Origin: Psychrobacillus faecigallinarum
GTDB taxonomy: Bacteria; Bacillota; Bacilli; Bacillales_A; Planococcaceae
DNA length: 64,000 bases
NCBI RefSeq assembly: GCF_014836595.1
Contig: NZ_JACSQO010000002.1
Coordinates: forward strand, 496,001 to 560,000
Direction of reading: 5' to 3'
A program made the position numbers and the translations under genes. This document shows, piece by piece, positions 36,565 to 46,290 of this stretch; position 1 is the first letter of the stretch, and every line of letters starts with the position of its first letter. Below the pieces are notes generated by a model. The model was not told the origin of the DNA. It worked only from the letters and a program-made list of their open reading frames with translations, and did no database searches.

Positions 36565-37659
36565 ATGGAAATCTTCAAATATATGGAAACTTATGATTAC
36601 GAGCAATTAGTATTTTGCCAAGACAAAACTTCAGGACTTAAGGCGATTATCGCAATTCATGACACTACATTAGGGCCAGCACTTGGTGGGACTCGTATGT
36701 GGAATTATGCTTCAGAAGAAGAAGCAATTGAAGATGCTCTTCGTCTTGCTAAAGGGATGACATACAAAAATGCTGCTGCTGGACTCAACCTTGGTGGAGG
36801 AAAAACAGTAATTATCGGTGATCCATTAAAAGATAAAAACGAAGAAATGTTCCGTGCATTTGGACGTTTTATCCAAGGATTAAATGGTCGTTACATTACA
36901 GCAGAAGATGTGGGTACAACAGTAGCGGATATGGACCTTATACATGAGGAGACAAATTATGTAACTGGTATTTCAGAAGCATTTGGTTCTTCAGGTAACC
37001 CTTCACCAGTAACAGCTTATGGTGTATACGTAGGAATGAAAGCTGCTGCTAAAGAAGCATTTGGTTCTGATTCTTTAGAGGGGAAAACAGTTGCAGTGCA
37101 AGGTGTTGGGAACGTAGCTTATACTCTATGTGAATTCCTACATAAAGAAGGAGCAAAATTAGTAGTTGCTGATATTAACCAAAAATCAGTGGATCGTGCA
37201 GTCGAAGCATTTGGAGCTGTTCAAGTAGGGGTAGATGAGATCTACTCACAAGACGTAGATATTTTTGCACCATGTGCACTTGGAGCAATTGTAAACGATA
37301 ATACTATTCCACAATTTAAAGCTAAGGTTATTGCAGGATCTGCAAACAACCAACTGAAAGATACAACACATGGTGACTTAATCCATGAAATGGGTATCGT
37401 TTATGCACCAGACTACGTGATCAATTCTGGAGGAGTTATTAACGTTGCAGACGAATTATATGGATATAACCATGATCGTGCGATGAAACGTGTGGCAGGT
37501 ATCTACGATAAAATCGAACGTATCTTTGAAATTTCTAAACGTGACGGTATACCAACTTATGTAGCTGCTGATCGTTTAGCAGAAGAGCGTATTGCTCGTG
37601 TAAGTAAATCTCGCAGCCAATTTTTACAAAACGGAAAACATATTTTAAATGGCCGTTAA
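36565..37659 (+). CDS. bcd: Leucine dehydrogenase
   Basis: 364 residues, Glu/Leu/Phe/Val dehydrogenase family. Substrate domain with GGTRMW, Lys68 and catalytic Lys80 in [12 protein letters not shown] domain with [16 protein letters not shown]. It deaminates leucine, isoleucine and valine to branched keto acids, which the next four genes oxidise to acyl-CoA primers for iso/anteiso fatty acids. Ribosome site AGGAGG. First gene of the operon. Confidence 0.96.
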   Translation: MEIFKYMETYDYEQLVFCQDKTSGLKAIIAIHDTTLGPALGGTRMWNYASEEEAIEDALRLAKGMTYKNAAAGLNLGGGKTVIIGDPLKDKNEEMFRAFGRFIQGLNGRYITAEDVGTTVADMDLIHEETNYVTGISEAFGSSGNPSPVTAYGVYVGMKAAAKEAFGSDSLEGKTVAVQGVGNVAYTLCEFLHKEGAKLVVADINQKSVDRAVEAFGAVQVGVDEIYSQDVDIFAPCALGAIVNDNTIPQFKAKVIAGSANNQLKDTTHGDLIHEMGIVYAPDYVINSGGVINVADELYGYNHDRAMKRVAGIYDKIERIFEISKRDGIPTYVAADRLAEERIARVSKSRSQFLQNGKHILNGR

Positions 37660-37744
37660 TCGATAATTTCATCTTAGTTGTAAATAGGCCGACTTTATAG
37701 ATTTTTTGTAAAGCGGTCTTCTTATTTGGAAGGAGAGGACTTAC

Positions 37745-39175
37745 TTGGCAAAAGAATATGACGTAGTCATTATTGGAGGAGGGACTGGTGGTTATGTAGC
37801 TGCCATTCGCTCGGCACAGTTAGGGTTAAAAACAGCAATCGTTGAGAAGAGTAAATTAGGTGGTACTTGCTTACATAAAGGCTGTATACCAAGTAAAGCC
37901 TTACTTCGTAGTGCAGAAGTTTTCTCCACTACCAAAAATCACGCAGCCGATTTTGGCGTAAATACTAGTGAAGTAACACTAGATTTTAGCAGAGTGCAAG
38001 CACGTAAGGAATCCATTGTAAACCAATTGTTTCAAGGGGTTCAGGGATTGATGAAAAAAGGGAAAATTGATGTTTATGAAGGAACTGGCAGAATGCTTGG
38101 TCCATCTATATTCTCACCTTCACCTGGTGGTACAATCTCTGTGGAGATGAATAACGGTGAAGAAAATGAAATGCTTATTCCTAAAAATGTTGTAATTGCA
38201 ACAGGATCTCGTCCTCGCTCCTTACCTGGTTTAGTTATAGATGGTTCCTTAGTGATGACTTCAGATGAGGCATTATCAATGACAGAGCTTCCAAAATCTA
38301 TTCTTATTGTCGGCGGAGGAGTAATCGGTATTGAATGGGCTTCGATGTTAAATGATTTTGGTGTGGAAGTTACTGTGATTGAATATGCAGATAGAATTAT
38401 ACCTACCGAGGATAAAGATATTTCTAAAGAAATGCAAAAACTTTTAAGCAAAAAAGGAATTACATTTGCAACAAACGCAAAAGTGCTTCCTGATACTTTA
38501 AATACTGTAGACAATGTTGTCAAAATCTCAGCTGAGGTTAACGGTGAAACACAATCTTTTAGTGCTGAAAAGATGCTTGTATCAGTTGGTAGACAGGCAA
38601 ATACAGAAGGTATTGGTATCGAGAATACAGATATTGTTATAGAAAATGGATTCATAAAGGTTTCTGAAACATTTCAAACGAAAGAATCACATATATATGC
38701 AATTGGTGATGTAATCGGAGGTCTACAATTAGCCCATGTAGCTAGTCATGAAGGGATAACTGCAATAGAGCACATCGCAGGAGAAGACATAATTCCTATA
38801 AATTATGATCTTGTATCTCGCTGTATTTATGCAAGTCCGGAAAGTTCGAGTGTAGGAATAACAGAGCAACAAGCAAAGGAACAAGGGTTTGATGTAAAAA
38901 TAGGCAAGTTCTCTTTCAAAGCAATTGGAAAGGCTCTTGTATACGGTGAATCGGATGGCTTTGTGAAAATTGTTGCCGATAAGAAAACAAATGACATATT
39001 AGGCGTTCATATGATTGGACCTCACGTAACGGATATGATTTCAGAGGCTGGTTTGGCAATGGTTCTAGATGCTACTCCTTGGGAAATGTCACATACAATT
39101 CATCCACATCCTACCTTGAGTGAAATCATGGGAGAAGCAGCGTTAGCTGTAGATGGTAAAGCTATTCATATGTAA
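37745..39175 (+). CDS. lpdV: Dihydrolipoyl dehydrogenase (E3) of the branched-chain complex
   Basis: 476 residues, flavoprotein disulfide reductase. FAD motif IIGGGTGGYVA, redox pair Cys42/Cys47 in GGTCLHKGCIPS, NAD motif IVGGGVIGIE and C-terminal HPHPTLSE with the active His. It reoxidises the lipoyl arm of BkdB. TTG start after AAGGAGAGG. An imperfect hairpin (about 37688-37724) lies between bcd and this gene, where ptb and buk sit in B. subtilis; both are absent. Confidence 0.94.
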   Translation: MAKEYDVVIIGGGTGGYVAAIRSAQLGLKTAIVEKSKLGGTCLHKGCIPSKALLRSAEVFSTTKNHAADFGVNTSEVTLDFSRVQARKESIVNQLFQGVQGLMKKGKIDVYEGTGRMLGPSIFSPSPGGTISVEMNNGEENEMLIPKNVVIATGSRPRSLPGLVIDGSLVMTSDEALSMTELPKSILIVGGGVIGIEWASMLNDFGVEVTVIEYADRIIPTEDKDISKEMQKLLSKKGITFATNAKVLPDTLNTVDNVVKISAEVNGETQSFSAEKMLVSVGRQANTEGIGIENTDIVIENGFIKVSETFQTKESHIYAIGDVIGGLQLAHVASHEGITAIEHIAGEDIIPINYDLVSRCIYASPESSSVGITEQQAKEQGFDVKIGKFSFKAIGKALVYGESDGFVKIVADKKTNDILGVHMIGPHVTDMISEAGLAMVLDATPWEMSHTIHPHPTLSEIMGEAALAVDGKAIHM

Positions 39176-39193
39176 AAAAAGGGGGATTTCTAT

Positions 39194-40204
39194 ATGACAA
39201 ACAATCGTCATGAGGAGCTTGGGTTAACAAATGAAGATGTATTAAAAATGTTTGAGACGATGCTAATGGCACGCCGTATTGATGAGCGTATGTGGTTATT
39301 GAACCGTGCGGGTAAAATTCCATTTGTTATCTCTTGTCAAGGACAAGAGGCAGCACAAGTGGGAGCGGCATTTGCTCTAGATAACACAAAGGATTATATT
39401 GCACCATATTATCGCGATATGGGAGTAGTACTGCATTTTGGTATGACACCTAAAGATTTAATGCTATCTGCATTTGCTAAAGCAGAGGATCCGAACTCTG
39501 GCGGACGTCAAATGCCGGGGCATTTTGGACAAAAGAAGAATCGTATTTTAACTGGTTCCTCTCCAGTTACAACACAGCTTCCCCATGCAGTTGGAGTCGC
39601 TCTAGCTGCTAAGATTGAAAAGAAGGACTTTATCACTTTTGTAACGCTAGGCGAAGGTTCATCTAACCAAGGTGATTTCCATGAAGGATTGAACTTTGCA
39701 GGGGTGCATCAATTACCTTGTATCACAATGGTAGAAAACAACAAATATGCAATATCTGTTCCTTTTGAGCGCCAAGTTGCTAGCAAAAATGTCGCAGATC
39801 GTGCCAGCAGCTATGGAATGCCAGGTGTTACAGTAGATGGAAAAGACCCAATCGAGGTTTATAAAGTAGTGAAAGAAGCAGCTGATCGTGCAAGAAATGG
39901 GGAAGGTCCTAGTCTTATTGAGGCAGTGACTTACCGATTAACTGCCCACTCATCAGATGACGATGATAGACAATACCGTACTGCAGAAGACATTGCAGAA
40001 GGGAAAGCATTAGATCCTATTATTACATTTGCAAAATATTTAAGAGATTTAGACATTCTGTCAACAGATCTTGAAAAAGAAATAAATGATCGCATTATGA
40101 AGGAAGTAAATGAGGCGACTGATTATGCAGAAGCTGCACCATATGCTGCTCCGGAAGATGCATTAAAACATGTCTATGCTGAAAAAGACGGGGGGAACGC
40201 ATAA
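39194..40204 (+). CDS. bkdAA: Branched-chain 2-oxo acid dehydrogenase E1 alpha
   Basis: 336 residues, thiamine diphosphate-binding alpha subunit: RDMGVVLHFGM, GEGSSNQGDFHEGLNFA...PCITMVENNKYAIS (GDG-type motif) and YRLTAHSSDDDDRQYR, the phosphorylation-loop region. With BkdAB it decarboxylates the keto acids from leucine, isoleucine and valine. Strong site GGGGG. Its TAA overlaps the bkdAB ATG by one base. Confidence 0.95.
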   Translation: MTNNRHEELGLTNEDVLKMFETMLMARRIDERMWLLNRAGKIPFVISCQGQEAAQVGAAFALDNTKDYIAPYYRDMGVVLHFGMTPKDLMLSAFAKAEDPNSGGRQMPGHFGQKKNRILTGSSPVTTQLPHAVGVALAAKIEKKDFITFVTLGEGSSNQGDFHEGLNFAGVHQLPCITMVENNKYAISVPFERQVASKNVADRASSYGMPGVTVDGKDPIEVYKVVKEAADRARNGEGPSLIEAVTYRLTAHSSDDDDRQYRTAEDIAEGKALDPIITFAKYLRDLDILSTDLEKEINDRIMKEVNEATDYAEAAPYAAPEDALKHVYAEKDGGNA

Positions 40205-41187
40205 TGGCAATCATGTCTTATATCGATGCAATAACACTTGCAATGAAGGAAGAAATGACTCGTGATGAGCGCGTTTTCGTTCTTGGTGAAGATGTTGGCC
40301 GTAAGGGTGGAGTTTTCAAGGCAACCAACGGACTTTATGATGAGTTTGGAGAATACAGAGTTCTAGATACTCCTCTTGCAGAATCTGCTATTGCGGGAGT
40401 AGGGATTGGGGCTGCAATGTACGGTCTTCGTCCTATCGCTGAAATGCAGTTTGCAGACTTTATCATGCCTGCTGTTAACCAAATTATCTCAGAGGCTTCA
40501 CGTATTCGTTACCGTTCTAATAATGATTGGACTTGTCCTATAGTAATTCGCGCGCCTTTTGGTGGCGGAATTCACGGTGCGCTTTATCATTCTCAATCTG
40601 TAGAGGCTATTTTTGCTAACCAACCTGGACTAAAAATCGTTATTCCTTCTACTCCATACGATGCCAAAGGATTATTAAAAGCGGCTATTCGTGATGAAGA
40701 CCCGGTTATGTTCTTTGAGCACAAGCGTGCTTATCGCCTTATTAAAGGAGAGGTTCCGGACGAAGATTACACGATTGAAATTGGAAAAGCAGATGTAAAG
40801 CGTGAAGGGGAAGATATTACAGTTATTACTTATGGTCTGGCTGTTCATTTTGCTCTTCAAGCAGCAGAACGTTTAGAAAAAGATGGCATTTCTGCGCATA
40901 TTTTAGATTTACGTACCATTTATCCTTTAGACAAAGATGCAATTATCGAGGCTGCTTCCAAAACCGGTAAAGTGTTACTTGTAACAGAGGATAATAAAGA
41001 AGGTAGCATAATTAGTGAGGTGGCAGCGATTATTGCCGAAAATTGCTTGTTTGATTTGGATGCTCCGATCATGCGCCTTGCTGGACCTGATGTTCCAGCT
41101 ATGCCATATGCTCCTACGATGGAAAAATTCTTTATGATTAATCCAGACAAAGTAGAAAAAGCAATGCGTGAGCTAGCTGAATATTAA
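40204..41187 (+). CDS. bkdAB: Branched-chain 2-oxo acid dehydrogenase E1 beta
   Basis: 327 residues of the transketolase-like beta subunit: LGEDVGRKGGVFKAT, DTPLAESAIAGVGIGAA, AEMQFADFIMPA and the C-terminal ADVPAMPYAPTMEKF-like end. It completes E1. Translationally coupled to bkdAA (TAATG). Confidence 0.95.
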   Translation: MAIMSYIDAITLAMKEEMTRDERVFVLGEDVGRKGGVFKATNGLYDEFGEYRVLDTPLAESAIAGVGIGAAMYGLRPIAEMQFADFIMPAVNQIISEASRIRYRSNNDWTCPIVIRAPFGGGIHGALYHSQSVEAIFANQPGLKIVIPSTPYDAKGLLKAAIRDEDPVMFFEHKRAYRLIKGEVPDEDYTIEIGKADVKREGEDITVITYGLAVHFALQAAERLEKDGISAHILDLRTIYPLDKDAIIEAASKTGKVLLVTEDNKEGSIISEVAAIIAENCLFDLDAPIMRLAGPDVPAMPYAPTMEKFFMINPDKVEKAMRELAEY

Positions 41188-41238
41188 ATTGTTGGAAATA
41201 TGCTTAGGTGAATTTGATCTATTAAAGGAGGAACCCAT

Positions 41239-42558
41239 ATGGCACTAGAACAAATTAAAATGCCTCAGCTTGGGGAAAGTGTAACCGAGGGAACAATCGA
41301 AAAATGGTTAGTTAAACCAGGCGATCATGTAAATAAATATGATGCACTTGCAGAGGTCAATACGGACAAAGTTACTGCAGAAGTACCTTCTTCCTTTACA
41401 GGAGTCATTAAAGAACTGGTTGCAAATGAAGGAGATACGCTTGCAGTTGGAGAAATCGTCTGTACGATTGAAACAGAAGGCGGCTCTTCCGAGGAAAAAA
41501 TTGTAGAAGTGAAGGAAGCAGCTCCAGAAGAACCAACTGCAGAAACAGTTAAACCAGCTGAAGTGAATAAACATATCCAATCAGCACCGGCAGAACGGGA
41601 TAAAGGAATAAAAGCTCGTTACTCTCCTGCAGTTCTTAAACTTTCTCAGGAGCATGACATAGACCTTTCTTTAGTAACGGGTACTGGTAATGAAGGCAGG
41701 ATTACTCGTAAGGATCTACTAAAAATCATAGATAGTGGAGAGATTCCAAAGGCTGCTCCTGCTGCAAAATCTGCCGTAGAAGAAGCGCCGGCTGTATCTT
41801 CTGCTCCTGCGAATTCCCAACCAAAGTCTGCTCCTGTTAATGTTCCAGTCGGAGCAGGAGATATTGAAATTCCTGTTACAGGCGTTCGAAAAGCAATTGC
41901 AGCTAATATGCTACGTAGTAAGCATGAAGCGCCTCACGCTTGGACAATGATAGAAGTGGATGTAACTAATCTTGTTCAATACCGTGACTCTATTAAAAAT
42001 GAGTTTAAACAAAAAGAAGGCTTTAACGTTACATACTTTGCCTTCTTCGTTAAAGCAGTAGCACAAGCATTAAAAGAGTTCCCGATGATGAACTCTATGT
42101 GGGCTGGTGACAAAATAGTCCAAAAGAAAGACATCAATATTTCGATTGCGGTTGCAACAGATGATGCATTGTTTGTTCCAGTGATTAAACAAGCAGATGA
42201 AAAGACTATTAAAGGGATTGCACGTGAAGTGAATGAGCTTGCAGGAAAAGTTCGCTCTGGTAAGCTTAAATCAGATGAAATGCAAGGTGGTACTTTCACA
42301 GTCAACAATACTGGTTCATTTGGTTCTGTTCAATCAATGGGTATCATCAACTACCCACAAGCAGCAATTCTTCAGGTGGAATCTATTGTTAAGCGTCCAG
42401 TTATTATGGATGGCGGCATGATTGCTGCAAGAGATATGGTGAACCTATGTCTATCTCTAGACCACCGCGTGCTAGATGGCCTTGTTTGTGGTCGCTTCTT
42501 AGCTCGTGTGAAAGAAATATTAGAGAATATTTCGAAGGAAAATACATCTGTATATTAA
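41239..42558 (+). CDS. bkdB: Branched-chain 2-oxo acid dehydrogenase E2, lipoyl carrier
   Basis: 439 residues: lipoyl domain (1-78) with Lys44 in VNTDKVTAEV, a Glu/Ala/Pro linker, E1/E3-binding domain (about 128-165; YSPAVLKLSQEHDI...GRITRKDLL), a second Ala/Pro linker, and the acyltransferase core ending in LSLDHRVLDG with catalytic His and Asp. It transfers the branched acyl group to CoA. Last gene of the operon; terminator follows. Confidence 0.96.
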   Translation: MALEQIKMPQLGESVTEGTIEKWLVKPGDHVNKYDALAEVNTDKVTAEVPSSFTGVIKELVANEGDTLAVGEIVCTIETEGGSSEEKIVEVKEAAPEEPTAETVKPAEVNKHIQSAPAERDKGIKARYSPAVLKLSQEHDIDLSLVTGTGNEGRITRKDLLKIIDSGEIPKAAPAAKSAVEEAPAVSSAPANSQPKSAPVNVPVGAGDIEIPVTGVRKAIAANMLRSKHEAPHAWTMIEVDVTNLVQYRDSIKNEFKQKEGFNVTYFAFFVKAVAQALKEFPMMNSMWAGDKIVQKKDINISIAVATDDALFVPVIKQADEKTIKGIAREVNELAGKVRSGKLKSDEMQGGTFTVNNTGSFGSVQSMGIINYPQAAILQVESIVKRPVIMDGGMIAARDMVNLCLSLDHRVLDGLVCGRFLARVKEILENISKENTSVY

Positions 42559-42563
42559 TATTC

Positions 42564-42604
42564 AGGCGAGAAGTCCCTCAGTAAGGGCTCTCGCCTTTTA
42601 TTTT
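42564..42604 (+). terminator. Terminator of the bkd operon
   Basis: AGGCGAGA...TCCCT / AGGG...TCTCGCCT hairpin followed by TTTTATTTTTAT. Confidence 0.88.
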
Positions 42605-42711
42605 TATTTATAAAACTTAAGTCCCTTTCGTTTACTTTTTTAAACTATTTCTATAGCATTTAAAAGGAAAGAGATACACATGAATTTTCTATGAAGGGAC
42701 GATTATATATT

Positions 42712-43704
42712 ATGAAATTAAGTGTTTTAGATCAAGCACCGATCACGGCTGGAAATACTGCAGCAGATGCATTAAAAAAAGCGGAAGAATTAGCCCTTTT
42801 AGCTGACGAATTAGGCTATCACCGTATGTGGATGGCTGAGCATCATGGAACCGGTGCTTTTGCGAGCTCAGCTCCTGAAGTCATTGCAGCCCATCTTGCT
42901 GCTAAAACTCAAAAGCTCCGGATTGGTACTGGCGGCGTTATGATGATGCATTACTCAGCTCTTAAGCTTGCAGAGGTCTTTAAGACGTTAAGTGCTTTTT
43001 CTCCAGGGAGAATAGACTTCGGCGTGGGGCGTGCTCCTGGCGGGGATAACTATGCGATGCATGCTCTTTCTGAGGGCCGTCCACCAATGGTGAACAATAT
43101 GTATGAAAAACTAGGAACTGCATTACAGCTTTTAAATGACGAAGTTCCCGAGGACAGTGTGTACAATAAAACGATTGCTACTCCATCTAATATCGTGCTT
43201 CCCGAAGCCTGGTTGCTTGGCTCGACAGGGAACAGTGCGATTCAGGCTGGAAAGATGGGCTTAGGATATTCCTTTGCACAATTCTTTCAGGGAGGAATGA
43301 CTCCTGCTATTTTAAATGCATACCGTACAAACTTTAAGCCTTCAGCATTAATGGAAAAGCCTGAGATTAACGTAACGTATTTAGTGACAGTTGCTGAAAC
43401 AAAAGAAGAGGCAGAATTTGAAGCACTTCCACAGGATATATCTAGACTTTCTCTGATGAAGGGACAAATTCGCCAACTTATGACACCTGAAGAAGCACAA
43501 AACTATCCTTTATCTGAAATGGATCGCATGATGATCCAGGAAAATCGTAAAATCCATTTAGTTGGTTCTGCAAAAGAAGTAGCTACTACTCTTCAAGAAG
43601 AACAGGCGCATTATGGGTTTGATGAGGCGATGATTTGTAGTATACCGCATTCTCAGCAAAAGCGTTTAGATGTATATCGATTGTTAGCAAAAGAATTGTT
43701 GTAG
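42712..43704 (+). CDS. LLM-class flavin-dependent oxidoreductase
   Basis: 330 residues from ATG 42712, which gives MKLSVLDQAPITAGNTA, the usual start of this bacterial luciferase-like subfamily (YhbW/YvbT type). TIM-barrel features: RMWMAEHHGTGAFASSAPEV, RIGTGGVMMMHYSAL, DFGVGRAPGGD. It probably uses FMN or F420-like flavin; substrate unknown. An in-frame ATG at 42691 lacks a ribosome site, while GAAGGGA precedes 42712 at a long spacing. Single gene between two terminators. Confidence 0.9.
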   Translation: MKLSVLDQAPITAGNTAADALKKAEELALLADELGYHRMWMAEHHGTGAFASSAPEVIAAHLAAKTQKLRIGTGGVMMMHYSALKLAEVFKTLSAFSPGRIDFGVGRAPGGDNYAMHALSEGRPPMVNNMYEKLGTALQLLNDEVPEDSVYNKTIATPSNIVLPEAWLLGSTGNSAIQAGKMGLGYSFAQFFQGGMTPAILNAYRTNFKPSALMEKPEINVTYLVTVAETKEEAEFEALPQDISRLSLMKGQIRQLMTPEEAQNYPLSEMDRMMIQENRKIHLVGSAKEVATTLQEEQAHYGFDEAMICSIPHSQQKRLDVYRLLAKELL

Positions 43705-43753
43705 TGTCTTGAGCTCTTTTATATTAATACTGACTGAGCTTCTTGGTATCTTT

Positions 43754-43795
43754 AGCGAGTAAGTGAACGATTCGTCGTTCACTTACTCGCTTTTT
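43754..43795 (+). terminator. Strong terminator with TTCG loop
   Basis: Seventeen-base perfect stem AGCGAGTAAGTGAACGA/TCGTTCACTTACTCGCT with a TTCG tetraloop and five T. Confidence 0.93.
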
Positions 43796-43934
43796 GAATT
43801 GACTTCGTTCGTACTATTACAATTCTCAACTCAAAAAACATACTTTTGCCTTGCTTGCTTTCTAGTATAGATTGTTTGCTAACAGGAAAAAACAAGAATA
43901 ATACTTTATAACATGAATTGCTTTAAATTGGCGG

Positions 43935-43963
43935 TTGATAACAGAACAAACGTTCTGTATAAT
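43935..43963 (+). promoter_or_regulatory. SOS promoter: LexA box inside a sigma-A promoter
   Basis: TTGATA (43935-43940), 17 bases, TATAAT (43958-43963). The spacer holds AGAACAAACGTTCT (43943-43956), an exact GAAC-N4-GTTC LexA/DinR box. Binding there would block the promoter, so the next gene should be DNA-damage inducible. Confidence 0.85.
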
Positions 43964-43986
43964 GATAAAAAAGAAAGGTGATGGAG

Positions 43987-44358
43987 ATGGCTAATTTCGA
44001 GGAAGACTGGAACGCGTTGGATTTATCTAAAATCCGTGATAGAGGTTCAAAAAAGTGGGTGGCGATGATGTTGCCTGAACACGTGAAGATGTTGAGAGAC
44101 TATCATGAGGAGATAAAAAAAGTTCCGCGCCCAGATCTAAATGAGTTCGACTATGAAGCAATTCAAGAACAAATTGAACTTGCGATGAAAAGAAATGTAG
44201 ACATAAAAATTAAACGTTGGAAAGATGGAGAATTTTTATATCATCGAGGGACAATTCAATGGATTGATTTAACTAGGCGCATTATCGAATTAGAAGATCC
44301 ATTTCAATTTTTTGAAGTGAAATTGGATGAAATTGTGGACGTGACGATATTAGAATAA
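43987..44358 (+). CDS. YolD-like family protein, SOS controlled
   Basis: 123 residues from ATG 43987 (AAAGGTG 7 bases upstream). DRGSKKWVAMMLPEHVKMLRDY and the C-terminal WKDGEFLYHRGTIQWIDLTRRIIELED...FFEVKLDEIVDV are typical YolD-like traits. Family members usually sit beside a Y-family polymerase (UvrX/YqjW) and are thought to help it, but none is in the window. The LexA box upstream supports a damage-response role. Confidence 0.88.
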   Translation: MANFEEDWNALDLSKIRDRGSKKWVAMMLPEHVKMLRDYHEEIKKVPRPDLNEFDYEAIQEQIELAMKRNVDIKIKRWKDGEFLYHRGTIQWIDLTRRIIELEDPFQFFEVKLDEIVDVTILE

Positions 44359-44370
44359 AAACATTCTGAG

Positions 44371-44396
44371 AGACCTCCTTATAGAGGTCTTTATTG
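44371..44396 (+). terminator. Terminator after the YolD-like gene
   Basis: AGACCTC/GAGGTCT stem with short loop; the T tract is broken by an A, so it is of moderate strength. Confidence 0.7.
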
Positions 44397-44571
44397 TTTG
44401 GAAGTGCTAAGTCTAAATAGATTCAAACATAAAATAATTATAGACAAGATAACTGATGAATCACTTGGGATATATTCAATGTTAGATTTGCTAAATACCT
44501 TAATGATAATGAATTCCTTTTACTATAAAAGAGGATTATAGGTATCCATAGGGAATATATTACAGAAGGGT

Positions 44572-45258
44572 ATGATGAGTGGGATAACAGCAAAGGATGA
44601 TAAAGGGGCAATGAAGAAATACTATATCTTTTTAGAAATCTTGTTTTATGTAGTAGTACCATACTTAATTTGGACTAATGGTAGAGAAGGTTTAGGTGAT
44701 TATTGGGCACTTTTGTTATCCACTGCGCCTGGATTTGCCTATACTATAGTACGTTTTATTGTAGATCGAGAATTTAATGTGACTGGCATTTTTATCTTGT
44801 TCAGTTTATTGGTAGGAACTGTGATTGATATATTATCAGGATCTGCAGAAAGGATGCTATGGAACCAAGTATATTTAGGGGTTGCTTTTAGCTTCGTCTA
44901 TTTGCTCTCCATGCTCATTAAAAAGCCTCTCCCATTATTTTTCTTTATAGATGTGGCATTCTTGCAGGGATATGACCGTGAAAGCAGTAGAAAGCAGTTC
45001 TATCGTAAAGAATTATTTAAATGGTTTCAGCTATTGACGCTAATGTTTGTCATAAGAGGGCTTACCCTAGCAGGCATTAAGGCATGGCTTTTGGACAGGT
45101 ATGGTGTGGATAGCTATGGCACAATGTTGATTTACTTGAGAATAACTGGTTGGGTCTTTGCAGCAGTTTTCATATGGTTCTATCTAAATATTTACAAGGA
45201 AATCAAAAGATTAACGCAGCCACAGCCTCTGCAAGCGATAACAAAAGAAAATCCTTAA
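44572..45258 (+). CDS. VC0807-like multipass membrane protein
   Basis: Up to 228 residues with about six hydrophobic helices and a cytoplasmic basic tail. The pattern LSTAPGFAYTIVRFIVDREFNVTGIF...GTVIDILSGSAERMLW matches the VC0807 family of uncharacterised membrane proteins. The start is uncertain: GAAGGG lies only 1-4 bases before ATG 44572/44575, and ATG 44611 is an alternative. No operon partner. Confidence 0.75.
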   Translation: MMSGITAKDDKGAMKKYYIFLEILFYVVVPYLIWTNGREGLGDYWALLLSTAPGFAYTIVRFIVDREFNVTGIFILFSLLVGTVIDILSGSAERMLWNQVYLGVAFSFVYLLSMLIKKPLPLFFFIDVAFLQGYDRESSRKQFYRKELFKWFQLLTLMFVIRGLTLAGIKAWLLDRYGVDSYGTMLIYLRITGWVFAAVFIWFYLNIYKEIKRLTQPQPLQAITKENP

Positions 45259-45271
45259 AACATATTAGAGA

Positions 45272-45297
45272 AAAAGCGTTAGCCCATTAGCTAACGC
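45272..45297 (-). terminator. Terminator after citR
   Basis: On the minus strand GCGTTAGC/GCTAACGC with loop TAATGG is followed by TTTTT. Confidence 0.85.
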
Positions 45298-45304
45298 GTC
45301 TAAC

Positions 45305-46186
45305 TTATCCAAAATAATATTTGGAAATTTGTGCGATAAATTCTTCTTCTAGTACGCTCTTTTTTTTAACAATGATAAATGTTGAGACAGTAGGCAGGTC
45401 GAACAGATCAAAATGTGGCTGCATCATCTTTCCTTCTATTAATTCTCGTCTAACAATAGAGTGAGGAAGAAAGGATACACCGAGCCCCTCCTGGATAAAG
45501 CGTTTAGTTATATGGGCTTGTGTGACTTTCATGGTTCTTAATCCAACTACATGCTTATTTAGCTTCAGTAGTAGCTCATCCCAAAAAACAGGATGATGGT
45601 GAGTAAAAAGATAATTTTTCTGAAGTATCTCTTTCACATCTATTGGTGGTCCATTTTCTTCATCAAATCCATCAAAAGGCATTAAAAACAAAATTGGGTC
45701 CTCGTAAATAGAGATTGATTCTATATTTTTCTTTTGAGAATCAATCGCAGATATTCCAACGTTTACTTCCCCTGTATCAACCAATTCCTCTATAAGATGG
45801 GATTCCTCTACCCTTATATTTATTTCTAAATCCGGATGCCGCTTTAAGAATGTTTTTAAAAAGTAAGGAAGTATGGTTTCCGCCATAAGGGGAGAGATGG
45901 CAATAGACCATTTACGGCGATAGCCTTGTGCAAATGATCGTATTTTATTGACGCTTGACTCCGACTGTTGAACTAGCTGCTTAGCCTCTGGAAGAAAAAA
46001 TTTACCAGCCTCCGAAAGGGTTACACGATTGTTTATTCGATCGAAAAGAGGGGTACCTAAATACTCTTCCAGTAATTTAATATGAACGGTCACACTTGGC
46101 TGAGAGACCATTAATTTTTCAGATGCCTTTCGAAAGTTTAAGGTATCTGCAGCTACACAAAATGTTTTTAACCAGTGATATTCCAT
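45305..46186 (-). CDS. citR: LysR-family regulator next to citA (CitR-like)
   Basis: 293 residues. N-terminal LysR helix-turn-helix (FRKASEKLMVSQPSVTVHIKLLEEYLGTPLF), C-terminal effector domain. Start ATG 46186 (MEYHWLKTF) has GTAGGTG upstream; a GTG at 46195 overlaps it. Divergent from a citrate synthase gene, the arrangement of citR and citA in B. subtilis, where CitR represses citA. Name is by context and family. Confidence 0.85.
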   Translation of the reverse strand: MEYHWLKTFCVAADTLNFRKASEKLMVSQPSVTVHIKLLEEYLGTPLFDRINNRVTLSEAGKFFLPEAKQLVQQSESSVNKIRSFAQGYRRKWSIAISPLMAETILPYFLKTFLKRHPDLEINIRVEESHLIEELVDTGEVNVGISAIDSQKKNIESISIYEDPILFLMPFDGFDEENGPPIDVKEILQKNYLFTHHHPVFWDELLLKLNKHVVGLRTMKVTQAHITKRFIQEGLGVSFLPHSIVRRELIEGKMMQPHFDLFDLPTVSTFIIVKKKSVLEEEFIAQISKYYFG

Positions 46187-46202
46187 TATATACACCTACT
46201 TG

Positions 46203-46226
46203 ATTAACTTTTTTAATTAAGTTAAT
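46203..46226. promoter_or_regulatory. Candidate CitR operator
   Basis: Perfect inverted repeat ATTAACTT-TTTTAATT-AAGTTAAT in the middle of the citR-citA divergent region; it contains the T-N11-A pattern used by LysR regulators. Confidence 0.5.
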
Positions 46227-46290
46227 TATATATATTTAATTTTTATTATCAATGTTTTTAAATATAATAAAGAAAAAGGAGGAGTTTCAT

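Noticed and set aside
38074..38655. 193-codon open frame on the minus strand inside lpdV
   Set aside because: No ribosome site, Ser/Ile/Pro-rich composition typical of antisense reading of a coding gene, and fully inside a certain gene.
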